Positions 26,658 to 35,612 are shown, numbered from the stretch's first letter. The stretch is DNA of 64,000 nucleotides from Paenibacillus darwinianus (GCF_000598065.1 NZ_KK082171.1:19808-83807); one strand, 5' to 3'. Numbers and translations are program-made. The notes: generated from the sequence alone by a model not told the origin.

Positions 26658-27656
26658 TTGGCAAACATCTCTGACGTGGTGCGTTTATCGGGTGTGTCGA
26701 AATCGACCGTCTCCCGCGTCATAAACAACTATCCCCATATTTCAAAGGAAAAGAAAGAACGGGTTTTGAAAGCGATGGAGGAGCTCGGCTATACGCCGAA
26801 CCTTTCGGCGAGAAGATTGAGAGGGCAATTCACGACAACCATCGGCGTCATTGTACCGCGAATCGTGAATCCCTTTTTCTCCAACCTGGTGGATGCGATC
26901 GAGAAGGTCAGTTATCAAAACGGCTATCAAACAATTATTTGCCAGAGTAATCTGGATAAGGAAAAAGAGTTGACGTTTTTGAACTTGTTAAAGACGAAAC
27001 AAGCGGACGGCATCATCATGACGGCCATTGAGAATGATTGGTTGGCCGTTGAGCCGTTTACCGAGTATGGCCCCATTGTGTTATGCAATGAATATGTAAG
27101 TGATGCCAATGCAAATGTCTCCATGATTCGTTTGGATCAATTCAAGGGGGCATACATGGGGGTAAAGCACTTAATTGAAAGAGGGCACCGAAAAATTGCC
27201 TACTGTACGGGGGGGTCATTTACCGACATCGATAAAGACAACGATCGCAATCTGGGTTATCGCAAAGCGCTGGAAGAGGCGGGAATCGAGATAAACCCGA
27301 ATTGGATTATCCTCAATCAACATACGATTCAAGACGGAAAAAAAGTAATGAAATACTTACTTGAACTGAAGGATCGCCCGACAGCCGTTTTTACGGGAAG
27401 CGATGAGGTCGCGGGGGGGATATTGAGCGCTGCCAAACAGTATGGATTCTCTATTCCTGGCGATTTGGCCATTGTCGGCTTCGATGATCAGCCCGCAGCG
27501 GAGCTGCTGGATCCGGGACTGACGACCATTCGTCAACCTGTCGATCAGATGGGGAAAAAGGCAGTGGAAGTTCTTGTCGGGCATCTCAATAACGCCGGCA
27601 TGGCCACAGCCACGTACGAACTCCCGATCGAGCTTGTCATTCGGGAATCCACATAG
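26658..27656 (+). CDS. LacI-family transcriptional regulator
   Basis: A 332-aa repressor. The N-terminal helix-turn-helix reads ISDVVRLSGVSKSTVSRVIN, followed by a hinge (YTPNLSARRL) and a periplasmic-binding-like effector domain ending FDDQPAAELLDPGLTTIRQP. TTG 26658 is preferred because it gives the usual family start (MANIS...) and follows GGAGTG; an upstream GTG at 26649 is also in frame. Four similar palindromes, one in front of this gene and three in front of the next operon, are its likely targets. The effector is presumably an alpha-glucoside or its breakdown product. Confidence 0.92.
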   Translation: MANISDVVRLSGVSKSTVSRVINNYPHISKEKKERVLKAMEELGYTPNLSARRLRGQFTTTIGVIVPRIVNPFFSNLVDAIEKVSYQNGYQTIICQSNLDKEKELTFLNLLKTKQADGIIMTAIENDWLAVEPFTEYGPIVLCNEYVSDANANVSMIRLDQFKGAYMGVKHLIERGHRKIAYCTGGSFTDIDKDNDRNLGYRKALEEAGIEINPNWIILNQHTIQDGKKVMKYLLELKDRPTAVFTGSDEVAGGILSAAKQYGFSIPGDLAIVGFDDQPAAELLDPGLTTIRQPVDQMGKKAVEVLVGHLNNAGMATATYELPIELVIREST

Positions 27657-27679
27657 ATTTGCAAAGGCAAAAATGATAA

Positions 27680-27708
27680 TTGAAACCGGTCTCAATTCGT
27701 GCTACAAT
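27680..27708 (+). promoter_or_regulatory. Sigma-A promoter overlapped by LacI operator O1
   Basis: The -35 TTGAAA (27680-27685) and -10 TACAAT (27703-27708) are separated by exactly 17 nt. The 16-nt palindrome ttgaaaccggtctcaa (27680-27695) covers the -35 hexamer, so repressor binding would block RNA polymerase. It serves the SBP/permease/alpha-glucosidase operon. Confidence 0.85.
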
Positions 27709-27769
27709 ACAGGTGATCACGACGCAGTCAGGTGAGGAGCTTGAATCGAAGAAGGATCTTCGACAGCAT

Positions 27770-27785
27770 TTGAAACCGGTCCCAA
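27770..27785. promoter_or_regulatory. LacI-family operator O2
   Basis: Sequence ttgaaaccggtcccaa differs from O1 at one base. It lies in the transcribed leader, 90 nt (centre to centre) downstream of O1. Confidence 0.8.
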
Positions 27786-27801
27786 TTATTCCCGGCTACG
27801 G

Positions 27802-27817
27802 TTGAAATCGGTCCCAA
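27802..27817. promoter_or_regulatory. LacI-family operator O3
   Basis: Sequence ttgaaatcggtcccaa differs from O1 at two bases. Its centre is 32 nt from O2, about three helical turns, which would favour same-face or tetrameric binding. Confidence 0.8.
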
Positions 27818-27883
27818 ATCTCCGGTGTTAGGGCCTTAAACGGCCTGACATAAATTTTAAGCAGAAAGATGGAGGGGTTTTGT

Positions 27884-29218
27884 TTGAAGAAAACGTTAGT
27901 TCTAATTCTCGTCGTGATGCTGGCCGTCACATTGGCGGCTTGCGGTGGATCGAACTCGAAAGAACCTGCCAAAGAGTCGAACACAACCGGCAATGCGGCA
28001 AATGGCAGCAAGGAAGCCAGCCCGGAACAAGAGAAAGTGGAAATCATCATCACCAACGGCAAGGGTGAAATCGCTTCCCAATGGGAGCAAGCGGCTAAAG
28101 ATTTTATGGCGGAGAACCCGAACATCACGGTTGTGGCCCAGTCGCAAGCGGTCGGCGATACGCTGAGCATTCTGGATAAGCTGACGGCGTCCGGCGAGAC
28201 CGTAACGGTTGCCATGCTGGAGCCCAGCGGTGTGCTGAACAAATACAAAGACTTCGGCATCGATCTTTCGAATGAAAAATGGAATGAAGAAACGAAAGAC
28301 GGATTCAAAAACGCGGACGGCCAAATTGTTGGCTTCCCGTTTGCGATCGAAGGTTTCGGACTCGTTTATAACAAGAAAGTGGTTGAGAAAGCGGTAGGCG
28401 GCACTTTCGATCCGTTCTCCATCAACACTCGCGATAAATTGAAAGAGCTGCTCGACAAAATTAAAGCTTCCGGCGTAAAATATCCGATCGCTTACCAGAC
28501 GGAAGCTTGGTCCGTAAGCAATCACTACAGCACGCAATTCCTGAACCAGGTTGAAGACGGCAGTACGATCGTGGCTCAATTGAAGGAAGGCAAGTTCGAT
28601 TTGGCAGGCAACGCGGTCTGGAACGGTTATTACGACACGATGGATTTGCTGGCATCGGCGGATTATAACAAATACGGCGAGCGTCCTCTCGGCCAATATT
28701 ACGACGATGCGCACCTGTCGGTCGGCAAAGGCGAATCGGCCATGCTGTTCAACGGCAACTGGGCATTCGATTCGCTGAAAGCGGTCGCCGGCGATTCTTT
28801 CGGCTTCATCCCGGTACCGGTGGACAACAACCCTGACAATCCGCTCAACAACAAAATCGTCGCAGGTCCTACACAAATCCTGGTCATTAACAAAGATGCG
28901 ACACCTGCCCAGCAGGAAGCAGGTAAGAAATTCCTTAACTGGCTTGTGTACGAAAAGGCAGGACAAGATTTCCTGGTGAACAAATCCCAGATTATCTCCG
29001 CATTCAAGAATAACCCGAACAAAGTTACGAACCCGCTTGGCGCGGCGATAGCGGATGCGGTTGCGCAAGGCAAAACGATGCCGTTCAGCACGAACTATGT
29101 AACCGCTGACGACTGGTACAAGATTATCGGTCCGGACGTTCAAAAGTATATCGTCAAAAAACAAACCCGCGAGGGTCTTGCAAAGGCCATTCAAACCTAT
29201 TACACAAGCAAAAAATAA
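27884..29218 (+). CDS. Sugar-binding lipoprotein of the alpha-glucoside importer
   Basis: A 444-aa MalE-like lipoprotein. TTG 27884 is chosen because GGAGGGG (27870-27876) precedes it and it yields the signal MKKTLVLILVVML with lipobox LAAC (Cys20). The ATG at 27869 lies inside the ribosome site. After a Ser/Asn-rich linker the type 1 fold begins with VEIIITNGKGEIAS. It is the first gene after the operator array, followed by a large stem-loop and then the permease pair. With a GH13 alpha-glucosidase ending the operon, its ligand is probably a malto- or other alpha-gluco-oligosaccharide; this is inference. Confidence 0.92.
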   Translation: MKKTLVLILVVMLAVTLAACGGSNSKEPAKESNTTGNAANGSKEASPEQEKVEIIITNGKGEIASQWEQAAKDFMAENPNITVVAQSQAVGDTLSILDKLTASGETVTVAMLEPSGVLNKYKDFGIDLSNEKWNEETKDGFKNADGQIVGFPFAIEGFGLVYNKKVVEKAVGGTFDPFSINTRDKLKELLDKIKASGVKYPIAYQTEAWSVSNHYSTQFLNQVEDGSTIVAQLKEGKFDLAGNAVWNGYYDTMDLLASADYNKYGERPLGQYYDDAHLSVGKGESAMLFNGNWAFDSLKAVAGDSFGFIPVPVDNNPDNPLNNKIVAGPTQILVINKDATPAQQEAGKKFLNWLVYEKAGQDFLVNKSQIISAFKNNPNKVTNPLGAAIADAVAQGKTMPFSTNYVTADDWYKIIGPDVQKYIVKKQTREGLAKAIQTYYTSKK

Positions 29219-29235
29219 GACCTTGGATTCTCAAT

Positions 29236-29275
29236 TGATCAAACGGGTGAGTATACGCGCTCACCCCTTTGATCA
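29236..29275 (+). other. Intergenic stem-loop between SBP and permease genes
   Basis: Two 16-nt arms (tgatcaaacgggtgag / ctcacccctttgatca) pair with a single mismatch around an 8-nt loop, 17 bp after the SBP stop. It is not followed by a strong T-run, so it may protect the SBP message or attenuate the permease genes. Confidence 0.75.
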
Positions 29276-29304
29276 TTAATTTCGTTTTAGGATGTGGAGA
29301 AGTT

Positions 29305-30189
29305 ATGATAGCGGAAAAAAGTATAATCAAACGACTTGGCAACCAGCTGTTTTTCACGGGCCCCACGATGGTTTTGTTTACCGTCGCCGTACTCGTTCCG
29401 TTTGCGTACGGTTTTTATCTCACCTTGATGAAAATGACGTCTCCGGTAAGTCCGCTCGAATTTTCGGGAATTGCCAATTATAGATCGGCATTTAACGATC
29501 CGCAGTTCTGGGATTCCATGTGGCTAACCGTAAAATACGTAGGAGCAACCATCGTCTTTGTAAATGTGATCGGGTTTGCTCTGGCTTATCTGGTTACTTC
29601 CGGAATAAGAAGCCAAAACTTTTTCAGAACCGCGCTCTTTACCCCGAACCTCATCGGAGGATTGGTTTTGGGTTATATTTGGCAGTTTATTTTTGTGCAA
29701 TCATTGCCGATGATCGGAGAAAAATTAGGAATCGAGGTGTTGCGCCTGGGATGGCTCGGGGATGAGCTTCTGGCTTTCTGGGCTTTGGTTATTGTAACGA
29801 TCTGGCAATCGGCCGGATACATGATGATCATTTTTATCGCAGGCTTGATCAGCGTTCCGCGGGACATTATTGAAGCGTCTACCATCGATGGCGCAAACGG
29901 ATGGCAGCGCTTGGTCAAGATGACGTTGCCGCTGATGATTCCTTCGTTTGTCGTTACCGTATTCCTGACTTTGAAAAACGCCTTTATGGTTTACGATATA
30001 AACTTTGCATTGACGGAAGGCGGACCATACAACAGCACCATGATGGTGTCGATGCATGTTGTGCAAAAAGCGTTTCTGGAAGTCAACTATGGCGTGGGGC
30101 AGGCCGAAGCCATTATCCTGTTTGTCATCGTTGCGGTTGTGACCGGATTGCAGGTTTATTTCAGCAAGAGAATGGAGGTTCAGGCATAA
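29305..30189 (+). CDS. Sugar ABC transporter permease, MalF type
   Basis: A 294-aa membrane subunit. ATG 29305 lies behind GGATGTGGAGAAG; the frame extends to 29269 but that region overlaps the stem-loop and lacks a site. The EAA loop is IEASTIDGANGWQRLVKM. Six helices are visible, with the typical conserved MVYDINFALTEGGPYNST stretch. The stop TAA shares its last A with the next ATG (TAATG), so both permeases are translationally coupled. Confidence 0.92.
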   Translation: MIAEKSIIKRLGNQLFFTGPTMVLFTVAVLVPFAYGFYLTLMKMTSPVSPLEFSGIANYRSAFNDPQFWDSMWLTVKYVGATIVFVNVIGFALAYLVTSGIRSQNFFRTALFTPNLIGGLVLGYIWQFIFVQSLPMIGEKLGIEVLRLGWLGDELLAFWALVIVTIWQSAGYMMIIFIAGLISVPRDIIEASTIDGANGWQRLVKMTLPLMIPSFVVTVFLTLKNAFMVYDINFALTEGGPYNSTMMVSMHVVQKAFLEVNYGVGQAEAIILFVIVAVVTGLQVYFSKRMEVQA

Positions 30190-31025
30190 TGGCAGTCCGC
30201 AGGCTCGCATCGTTATCGATCACTTACGCGCTGTTGGTTGTTGCTTTTGTGTGCTTTACCTTTCCGTTTTTCCTTCTCATTGTGAACTCATTCAAGACGA
30301 ACGGCGATATTCTTGAAAATCCTTTTTCGATCCCGAAGGTGCTCGACTTCAGCCGCTTCAGCGAAGTCATCGAAAAGATGAACTTCCTCGTTACGTTTAA
30401 AAATACGTTTGTAATCACGACGCTCAGCGTCATTCTCATCTTGATCTTGTCGGCCATGACCGCACATTACCTGGTGAGAAATGCTACGAAGTTCAATCAG
30501 ACTTTTTTTGCGATTCTGGTCGCTTCGATGATCATTCCGTTCCAATCGATTATGATTCCGCTGATTTATATTTACGGCGCCAAATTGAATTTGATCGAGA
30601 CGGCGCCGGTAACGCTGCTGATTGCCTTGTACATCGGATTCGGCAGCGCGTTCTCGGTGTTCATCTATCATGGCTTCATCAAATCGATTCCGCTCGAGCT
30701 GGAGGAAGCTTCCTTGATCGACGGATGTACGCGAAGACAGACTTTTTTCAAAATTGTGCTGCCGATGCTCGCCCCGACCTCGGTGACGATCGCCATTCTG
30801 AATGTGCTATGGATCTGGAACGATTATCTGCTGCCTTCGCTGATTCTGACCAAAGAACAGGATTTTACGATGCCGATCAAAATGAAAGTGTTCAATGGTA
30901 CGTATATGAACGACTGGCAATTGTTGATACCGGCCATCCTGTTGACGATTCTGCCTATTCTGGTTGCGTATCTGATTGGCCAGAGATATATCATCAGGGG
31001 TGTCATGCAAGGGGCAATCAAATAA
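30189..31025 (+). CDS. Carbohydrate ABC transporter permease, MalG type
   Basis: A 278-aa membrane subunit starting at the ATG that overlaps the upstream stop by one base. The frame stays open upstream to 29901, but that part is a shadow of the MalF-type gene. The EAA loop reads LEEASLIDGCTRRQTFFKI. The ending GQRYIIRGVMQGAIK is typical. It pairs with the preceding subunit and is followed 25 bp later by the alpha-glucosidase. The ATPase must come from elsewhere. Confidence 0.92.
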   Translation: MAVRRLASLSITYALLVVAFVCFTFPFFLLIVNSFKTNGDILENPFSIPKVLDFSRFSEVIEKMNFLVTFKNTFVITTLSVILILILSAMTAHYLVRNATKFNQTFFAILVASMIIPFQSIMIPLIYIYGAKLNLIETAPVTLLIALYIGFGSAFSVFIYHGFIKSIPLELEEASLIDGCTRRQTFFKIVLPMLAPTSVTIAILNVLWIWNDYLLPSLILTKEQDFTMPIKMKVFNGTYMNDWQLLIPAILLTILPILVAYLIGQRYIIRGVMQGAIK

Positions 31026-31050
31026 TGGACGGCCATCCAGAGGAGAGAAC

Positions 31051-32778
31051 ATGATGGGCAGCAATTGGTGGAAAGAAGCGATAGCGTATCAAATTTATCC
31101 GCGCAGTTTTATGGACAGCAACGGGGACGGAATCGGCGACTTGCAGGGTGTTATTTCGCAATTGGATTATTTGCAGCAGCTTGGAATTGACGTCATCTGG
31201 ATCTGTCCGATATACAAATCCCCGAATGATGACAATGGATATGACATATCGGATTATCAGGGGATCATGGAAGAGTTTGGGTCAATGGACGATTTCGATC
31301 GACTTCTTGAGCAGGTACACCAAAGAGGAATGAAGCTGATTCTGGATTTGGTCATTAACCATACCTCGGACGAACATCCCTGGTTTATCGAATCCCGATC
31401 GAGCATCAATAACCCTAAAAGGGACTATTACATCTGGAGAGACGGGAAGGACGGCGCCGAGCCGAACAACTGGGAAAGCATTTTCGGCGGTTCAGCCTGG
31501 GAATACGATCCTCATACCGGACAGTATTTTATGCACATATTTTCCCAGAAGCAGCCCGATCTGAATTGGGAGAATCCCGAGGTCCGCCAAGCGTTATATT
31601 CGATGGTCAACTGGTGGCTTGATAAAGGAATAGACGGTTTTCGAATCGATGCGATCACGCATATCAAAAAAATCCCGGGCTTGCCCGATCTGCCTAATCC
31701 GGAAAAGCTGCCTTATGTTTGTTCATTTGAAGGACATCGCAACCGCGAAGGCATTCATGTTCTGCTCGAAGAGCTGAAGCGCGAGACCTTTGATAACTAT
31801 GATATTATGACCGTCGGGGAGGCAGGCGGTGTAAGCATCGATGATGCCGGGCATTGGGTCGGGGAGCGGCAAGGGAAATTCAACATGATTTTCCAGTTTG
31901 AAGTGAATGGACTTTGGAATAAAGGCCGGGAGGGCGGCTTAGACCTATATGCGTTGAAAAAAACGCTTACCCGGTGGCAAAAGGGGCTGGAGGGAATCGG
32001 GTGGAACGCGTTGTTCATGGAAAACCATGACTTGCCCCGCTCGGTCTCCGTCTGGGGGGATGATAATGCCTATTGGGACAGGTCCGCTAAAGCTTTGGCT
32101 ACGATGTATTTCCTTATGCAGGGAACCCCTTTTATTTACCAAGGCCAGGAAATCGGCATGACTAATGTGCAGTTTGAGTCGATCGAGGATTACAACGATG
32201 TTTCGGCGAAAAATCTGTTTCGAATCGAAAGGGAAGCCGGCAAGAGCCATGATGAGATTATGCGGATTATCTGGAAAAACGGTCGGGACAATTCCCGGAC
32301 GCCGATGCAGTGGAACGACGGGCACGAAGCCGGCTTCACGTCGGGAACCCCTTGGTTGAAAGTAAATCCGAATTACAAGGAAATAAACGTTGAAAAGGCT
32401 ATGCAGAACCCCGACTCCATTTATCATTATTACAAGAAATTGATCCGGCTGCGAAAAACCGATCCGGTCGCCGTATACGGAACCTATGATCTCATCCTGC
32501 CGAATCATAAGACAATCTACGCGTATACAAGAACGCTCGGTCTCGAGAAGCTGCTGGTCATTGCAAATCTTTTTCCGGAAGAAACAACGTTCGACCTGCC
32601 CAGAACCATCAAATATGAGGCGTCGGAGCTGGTGGTGGCCAATTATCCGGAGAACCTCGGGGCGACCGTCCGGAAAATCTTTTTGAAACCTTATGAATCG
32701 AGAGTCTATCGTTTAGTATGCGCTCCGGAACCTGCTCAAAAGGCCGAACAACCTCCGTTGGCGGAGATGCTGTCTTGA
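31051..32778 (+). CDS. GH13 alpha-glucosidase (subfamily 31 type)
   Basis: A 575-aa intracellular GH13 enzyme with opening WWKEAIAYQIYPRSF. The catalytic residues are Asp200 (GFRIDAIT, nucleophile), Glu257 (TVGEAGG, acid/base) and Asp327 (FMENHDLPR). The QPDLNWENP motif is characteristic of the oligo-1,6-glucosidase/alpha-glucosidase group. The residue after the nucleophile is Ala; isomaltases usually carry Val there, so alpha-1,4 preference is more likely. The ribosome site AGGAG suits either ATG 31051 or 31054. It ends the LacI-controlled operon and should hydrolyse the imported alpha-glucosides. Confidence 0.93.
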   Translation: MMGSNWWKEAIAYQIYPRSFMDSNGDGIGDLQGVISQLDYLQQLGIDVIWICPIYKSPNDDNGYDISDYQGIMEEFGSMDDFDRLLEQVHQRGMKLILDLVINHTSDEHPWFIESRSSINNPKRDYYIWRDGKDGAEPNNWESIFGGSAWEYDPHTGQYFMHIFSQKQPDLNWENPEVRQALYSMVNWWLDKGIDGFRIDAITHIKKIPGLPDLPNPEKLPYVCSFEGHRNREGIHVLLEELKRETFDNYDIMTVGEAGGVSIDDAGHWVGERQGKFNMIFQFEVNGLWNKGREGGLDLYALKKTLTRWQKGLEGIGWNALFMENHDLPRSVSVWGDDNAYWDRSAKALATMYFLMQGTPFIYQGQEIGMTNVQFESIEDYNDVSAKNLFRIEREAGKSHDEIMRIIWKNGRDNSRTPMQWNDGHEAGFTSGTPWLKVNPNYKEINVEKAMQNPDSIYHYYKKLIRLRKTDPVAVYGTYDLILPNHKTIYAYTRTLGLEKLLVIANLFPEETTFDLPRTIKYEASELVVANYPENLGATVRKIFLKPYESRVYRLVCAPEPAQKAEQPPLAEMLS

Positions 32779-32814
32779 TCTGAAAGCGCGGTTGAACAAT
32801 ACGAATATACAAGG

Positions 32815-32846
32815 AAAGAGGCCGGCGATCAGTCGCGGCCTCTTTT
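32815..32846 (+). terminator. Rho-independent terminator of alpha-glucoside operon
   Basis: A 10-bp perfect stem (aaagaggccg / cggcctcttt) with an 11-nt loop, ending in TTTT. It also works for the opposite strand, where the SET-domain gene ends 69 bp to the right. Confidence 0.88.
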
Positions 32847-32914
32847 CATTCCGGCGCTCGGGTGCTTACGCTGAATCGGGTGCCGTGCCAGCTGCCCCTA
32901 CATTCGCGAAACGT

Positions 32915-33301
32915 CTATTTCGTATCTTTTTCGTTAAACCACAGAGGGTCATCGCAATCGACTTCCCCGTTATAATTGATCAGAATCTCATCCCCGGCAT
33001 TGATATCCGTATGCGCGTAGAAGTCAACCGTGTGGTTGTCGAAGTTAAGCTCGTAGATGGCGTTCGGCTGATAGGAATGGTTAAACAGCATGCCATAGCC
33101 GAGAAGCAGCGCCGTGTGGTTCGCTCCATACTCGAACGCGTAATCTGCCAGCAGCGTTTTCTCTATGAACTCATGCTCTTCATTCGGATATGGAATGACC
33201 GGCGCTTCATGGATCAGTTCACCTTTTGCAATGTTGCGCGTCGCAAATACCCCTCTATTAAACTCTCCGTCGCTTAGTTTGGACGTTTTTATCTCGATCA
33301 T
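32915..33301 (-). CDS. Small SET-domain protein
   Basis: A 128-aa protein made almost entirely of a SET methyltransferase fold. The N-terminal motif NRGVFATRNIAKGELI, the pseudoknot motif LFNHSYQPNA and the closing GDEILINYNG carry the Asn-His and Tyr residues that bind S-adenosylmethionine. There is no pre- or post-SET zinc cluster. Short proteins of this kind are scattered in Bacillus and Paenibacillus and their protein substrates are unknown. It stands alone between convergent transcription from the left and a remnant to the right. Confidence 0.85.
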   Translation of the reverse strand: MIEIKTSKLSDGEFNRGVFATRNIAKGELIHEAPVIPYPNEEHEFIEKTLLADYAFEYGANHTALLLGYGMLFNHSYQPNAIYELNFDNHTVDFYAHTDINAGDEILINYNGEVDCDDPLWFNEKDTK

Positions 33302-33504
33302 GTTAGCGTAGTTCCCTTCAGCCGCTGTATTTATGCATTATTTTTATAACCCCGACCGGATCAAACCAGACGATGGCGGGATCAGCTTAGCTTCATTATA
33401 CACGAAACCCAGATGAAAGTCGGCGCTGATTCGGATATGATGGAACAGGGAATATTAGCCGCGTTTTCCGCCTTAAGCGCGGATCTTGACGGGCAGAGAG
33501 CGGC

Positions 33505-33609
33505 AGGGGTACCGTGGCTGGTTACTTGTCGCATCTGGCAGCCGATACCTGGTCCCCGAGCGGCGTTAAATGGCTGTATCCACTCTTCCCAAAAACGTTT
33601 AGGCTCTGA
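33505..33609 (+). pseudogene. Remnant of a YdjM/DUF457-like membrane protein C-terminus
   Basis: The frame from 33505 to TGA 33609 encodes 34 residues including GYLSHLAADTWSPSGVKWLY and PKTFRL, which resemble the C-terminal part of YdjM-family membrane-bound metal-dependent hydrolases. No start or upstream helices are present in the same frame, so only the tail survives. The remainder of 33305-33500 shows no recognisable coding signal. Confidence 0.55.
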
Positions 33610-33615
33610 CCAAGC

Positions 33616-33891
33616 TCAGGTTGGCTGTGACCCTTTTTTGAAATCGTCCAGAAGCCGGGCGGCCTGATCGGCGTCCTTTTTCGCTACCTTCAGCTTTGCC
33701 GTGTCGCTGTCATCCCGATAAAGCTTGGTTTGAAATCCCCGGGACTTCATCTCCGCGTCGAGACGGTACAGCCAATCCGCACGCTCACCGCGGTCTGACG
33801 CCAGAAGCACCCATCTGTTCGTTCCCTGTGCGGCCACAATGACAAGCGCGATGACAAGAACGGCTCCACCTGCGAACCATAGCCATTCCAT
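33616..33891 (-). CDS. Small single-span membrane protein of unknown function
   Basis: A 91-aa protein. The ATG at 33891 follows AAAGGTGG and gives an N-terminal transmembrane helix (WFAGGAVLVIALVIVAA) followed by a basic, charged cytoplasmic region (RADWLYRLDAEMKSRGFQTK and AKLKVAKKDADQAARLLDD). The open frame extends to 34014 without a better start. The repeated Lys/Asp pattern suggests an amphipathic helix at the end. No family is recognised. It ends 6 bp from the YdjM-like remnant on the other strand. Confidence 0.6.
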   Translation of the reverse strand: MEWLWFAGGAVLVIALVIVAAQGTNRWVLLASDRGERADWLYRLDAEMKSRGFQTKLYRDDSDTAKLKVAKKDADQAARLLDDFKKGSQPT

Positions 33892-34008
33892 ATGCCTGCA
33901 CCACCTTTCTACGGTATTTTTATTTTTATTCATGTCTGCTTGTCTGTCATGACAAATACCGGATGACTTTTCGGAAAAATATTTTGTGCGAACAACAGCC
34001 TTCACAAC

Positions 34009-34048
34009 AAACAACCTTGGTCCGGCGGAATCCGAACCAAGGTTGTTT
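34009..34048 (-). terminator. Terminator of the catalase gene
   Basis: A perfect 13-bp stem (aaacaaccttggt / accaaggttgttt) with a 14-nt loop lies 33 bp beyond the catalase stop. On the minus strand it leads into a TTTG-rich tail. Confidence 0.8.
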
Positions 34049-34080
34049 CATAGCAGATATAGATATGTTTATAATGCCGG

Positions 34081-35544
34081 TTACACGCCTTGCGGGACAG
34101 GCAGTCCAAGTCCTTCTGCGATCCGTTGTCCGAGCTCCGGATCCGCTTTGAACCAGTGTCCGATTTGGCGGACTTTGATCTCGTCCTTCTCCACGGGTTT
34201 CATGGCGCCGACGATGTTGCGCACGAGACGGGTACGTTCCTCTTCGCTCATTAGGCGGTAGAGATCGCCCGGCTGGGTATAATGATCGTTATGATCGTAT
34301 GCGGCGCTGTCGGCAAGGCCGGTTACCGCGTATGGAGCGGGCTTGTTTTGCGGCGACTCGGTTGCTCCGCCGTAGCTGTTCGGCTCGTAATAGACGGAAG
34401 CCCCGCCATTGCTGTCGGCCCGCATTTGTCCGTCACGCTGGTTGTTGTTGACCGGCGCTACCGGGCGATTGATCGGCAGCGTGTTGTGATTTGTGCCGAC
34501 GCGGTAACGATGGGCGTCCGAGTAGGCGAAGAGACGTCCTTGCAGCATTTTGTCCGGCGATGCTTCGATGCCCGGTACGAAATTGCCGGGGGAGAAGGTT
34601 GCCTGTTCGACTTCTGCGAAGTAGTTCTCCGGATTGCGGTCGAGTACCATGCGGCCGACCTCGATGAGCGGATAGTCCTTCTGCGACCACACCTTTGTGA
34701 CATCGAACGGGTCAAAACGGTACGTATTCGCGTCCTCGAGCGGCATGATCTGCACGTACAATTTCCAGGCAGGAAAGTCGCCGTCCTGTATAGCGTTGAA
34801 CAAATCCTCCGTATGGTAATCCGGATTCTCGCCGGCCAATTGGGCGGCAAGATCGACATCGAGATTCCGTATCCCCTGCTCGGTTTTGAAGTGGTATTTT
34901 ATCCATACGCCCTGCCCCTCGGCATTCACCCATTTGAAGGTGTGGCTGCCGAAGCCGTGCATATGTCGCAGCGTTGCCGGAATACCGCGGTCGGACATCA
35001 GTATGGTCACCTGGTGCAAGGATTCCGGCGATAAGGACCAGAAATCCCAGACCGCATTCGGGTTTTTCAGATGGGTTTGCGGATGGCGTTTCTGCGTATG
35101 AATGAAATCCGGGAATTTAATCGCGTCGCGAATAAAAAATACAGGCGTATTGTTGCCGACCAGGTCATAATTGCCTTCTTCCGTGTAAAACTTGACGGCG
35201 AAGCCGCGCGGGTCGCGCACGGTGTCGGCGGAGCCGAGCTCGCCCGCAACCGTGGAAAAACGAATAAACATCGGCGTACGCTTGCCGACTTCCGATAAAA
35301 AGGCGGCTTTGGTGTAGGGTGTCAGATCGTTCGTGACTTCGAAGTAGCCATGTGCGCCTGCGCCTTTTGCATGGACGACACGCTCGGGAACACGTTCCCG
35401 ATTGAAATGGGCCAGCTTTTCCAGCAGGTGAACGTCCTGAATCAGGGTGGGTCCCCGATAGCCGGCAGTCATAGAGTTTTGGTTGTCTCCAACGGGAGCG
35501 CCCCAACTGGTTGTCAAGTTGTTGTGGTTGTTGTTAGTGGTCAT
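34081..35544 (-). CDS. katA: Heme catalase, small-subunit (clade 3) KatA
   Basis: A 487-aa monofunctional catalase that converts hydrogen peroxide to water and oxygen. The distal His58 is in [12 protein letters not shown], and the heme-ligand Tyr is in [14 protein letters not shown]. The distal Asn lies in the [10 protein letters not shown] segment. Size and the absence of a C-terminal flavodoxin-like domain fit clade 3 enzymes. It is a single-gene unit with its own promoter and terminator. A Fur/PerR-type box (35598-35612) just downstream of the promoter suggests metal- or peroxide-dependent repression. Confidence 0.95.
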   Translation of the reverse strand: MTTNNNHNNLTTSWGAPVGDNQNSMTAGYRGPTLIQDVHLLEKLAHFNRERVPERVVHAKGAGAHGYFEVTNDLTPYTKAAFLSEVGKRTPMFIRFSTVAGELGSADTVRDPRGFAVKFYTEEGNYDLVGNNTPVFFIRDAIKFPDFIHTQKRHPQTHLKNPNAVWDFWSLSPESLHQVTILMSDRGIPATLRHMHGFGSHTFKWVNAEGQGVWIKYHFKTEQGIRNLDVDLAAQLAGENPDYHTEDLFNAIQDGDFPAWKLYVQIMPLEDANTYRFDPFDVTKVWSQKDYPLIEVGRMVLDRNPENYFAEVEQATFSPGNFVPGIEASPDKMLQGRLFAYSDAHRYRVGTNHNTLPINRPVAPVNNNQRDGQMRADSNGGASVYYEPNSYGGATESPQNKPAPYAVTGLADSAAYDHNDHYTQPGDLYRLMSEEERTRLVRNIVGAMKPVEKDEIKVRQIGHWFKADPELGQRIAEGLGLPVPQGV

Positions 35545-35597
35545 CCTACCGTCACCTCACGAATATAATATGCCATTCAAGCGATCGATAACGTGAT

Positions 35598-35612
35598 TGA
35601 GAATGGCTATCA
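35598..35612 (-). promoter_or_regulatory. Fur/PerR-family box upstream of catalase
   Basis: tgagaatggctatca matches the 7-1-7 Fur-family palindrome (TGATAATNATTATCA) at 12 of 14 defined positions. It lies between the catalase -10 and its start. Fur, PerR and Zur boxes differ by few bases, so the family is supported better than the member; PerR is favoured by target. Confidence 0.65.

Noticed and set aside
27721..27763. Short inverted repeat tcgaaga-agga-tcttcga with a nearby GAGGAG and a nine-codon frame in the leader
   Set aside because: The stem is only 7 bp and the start codon is too close to the site. The operator array explains this leader better.
27902..29194. 430-codon open frame on the minus strand across the SBP gene
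   Set aside because: It mirrors a clear lipoprotein gene, is rich in Arg/His/Gln as antisense frames of GC-rich genes are, and has no ribosome site.
33413..33667. 84-codon plus-strand frame starting MKVGADSD
   Set aside because: Overlaps the YdjM-like remnant in a different frame and the end of the small membrane protein. No ribosome site and no similarity seen.
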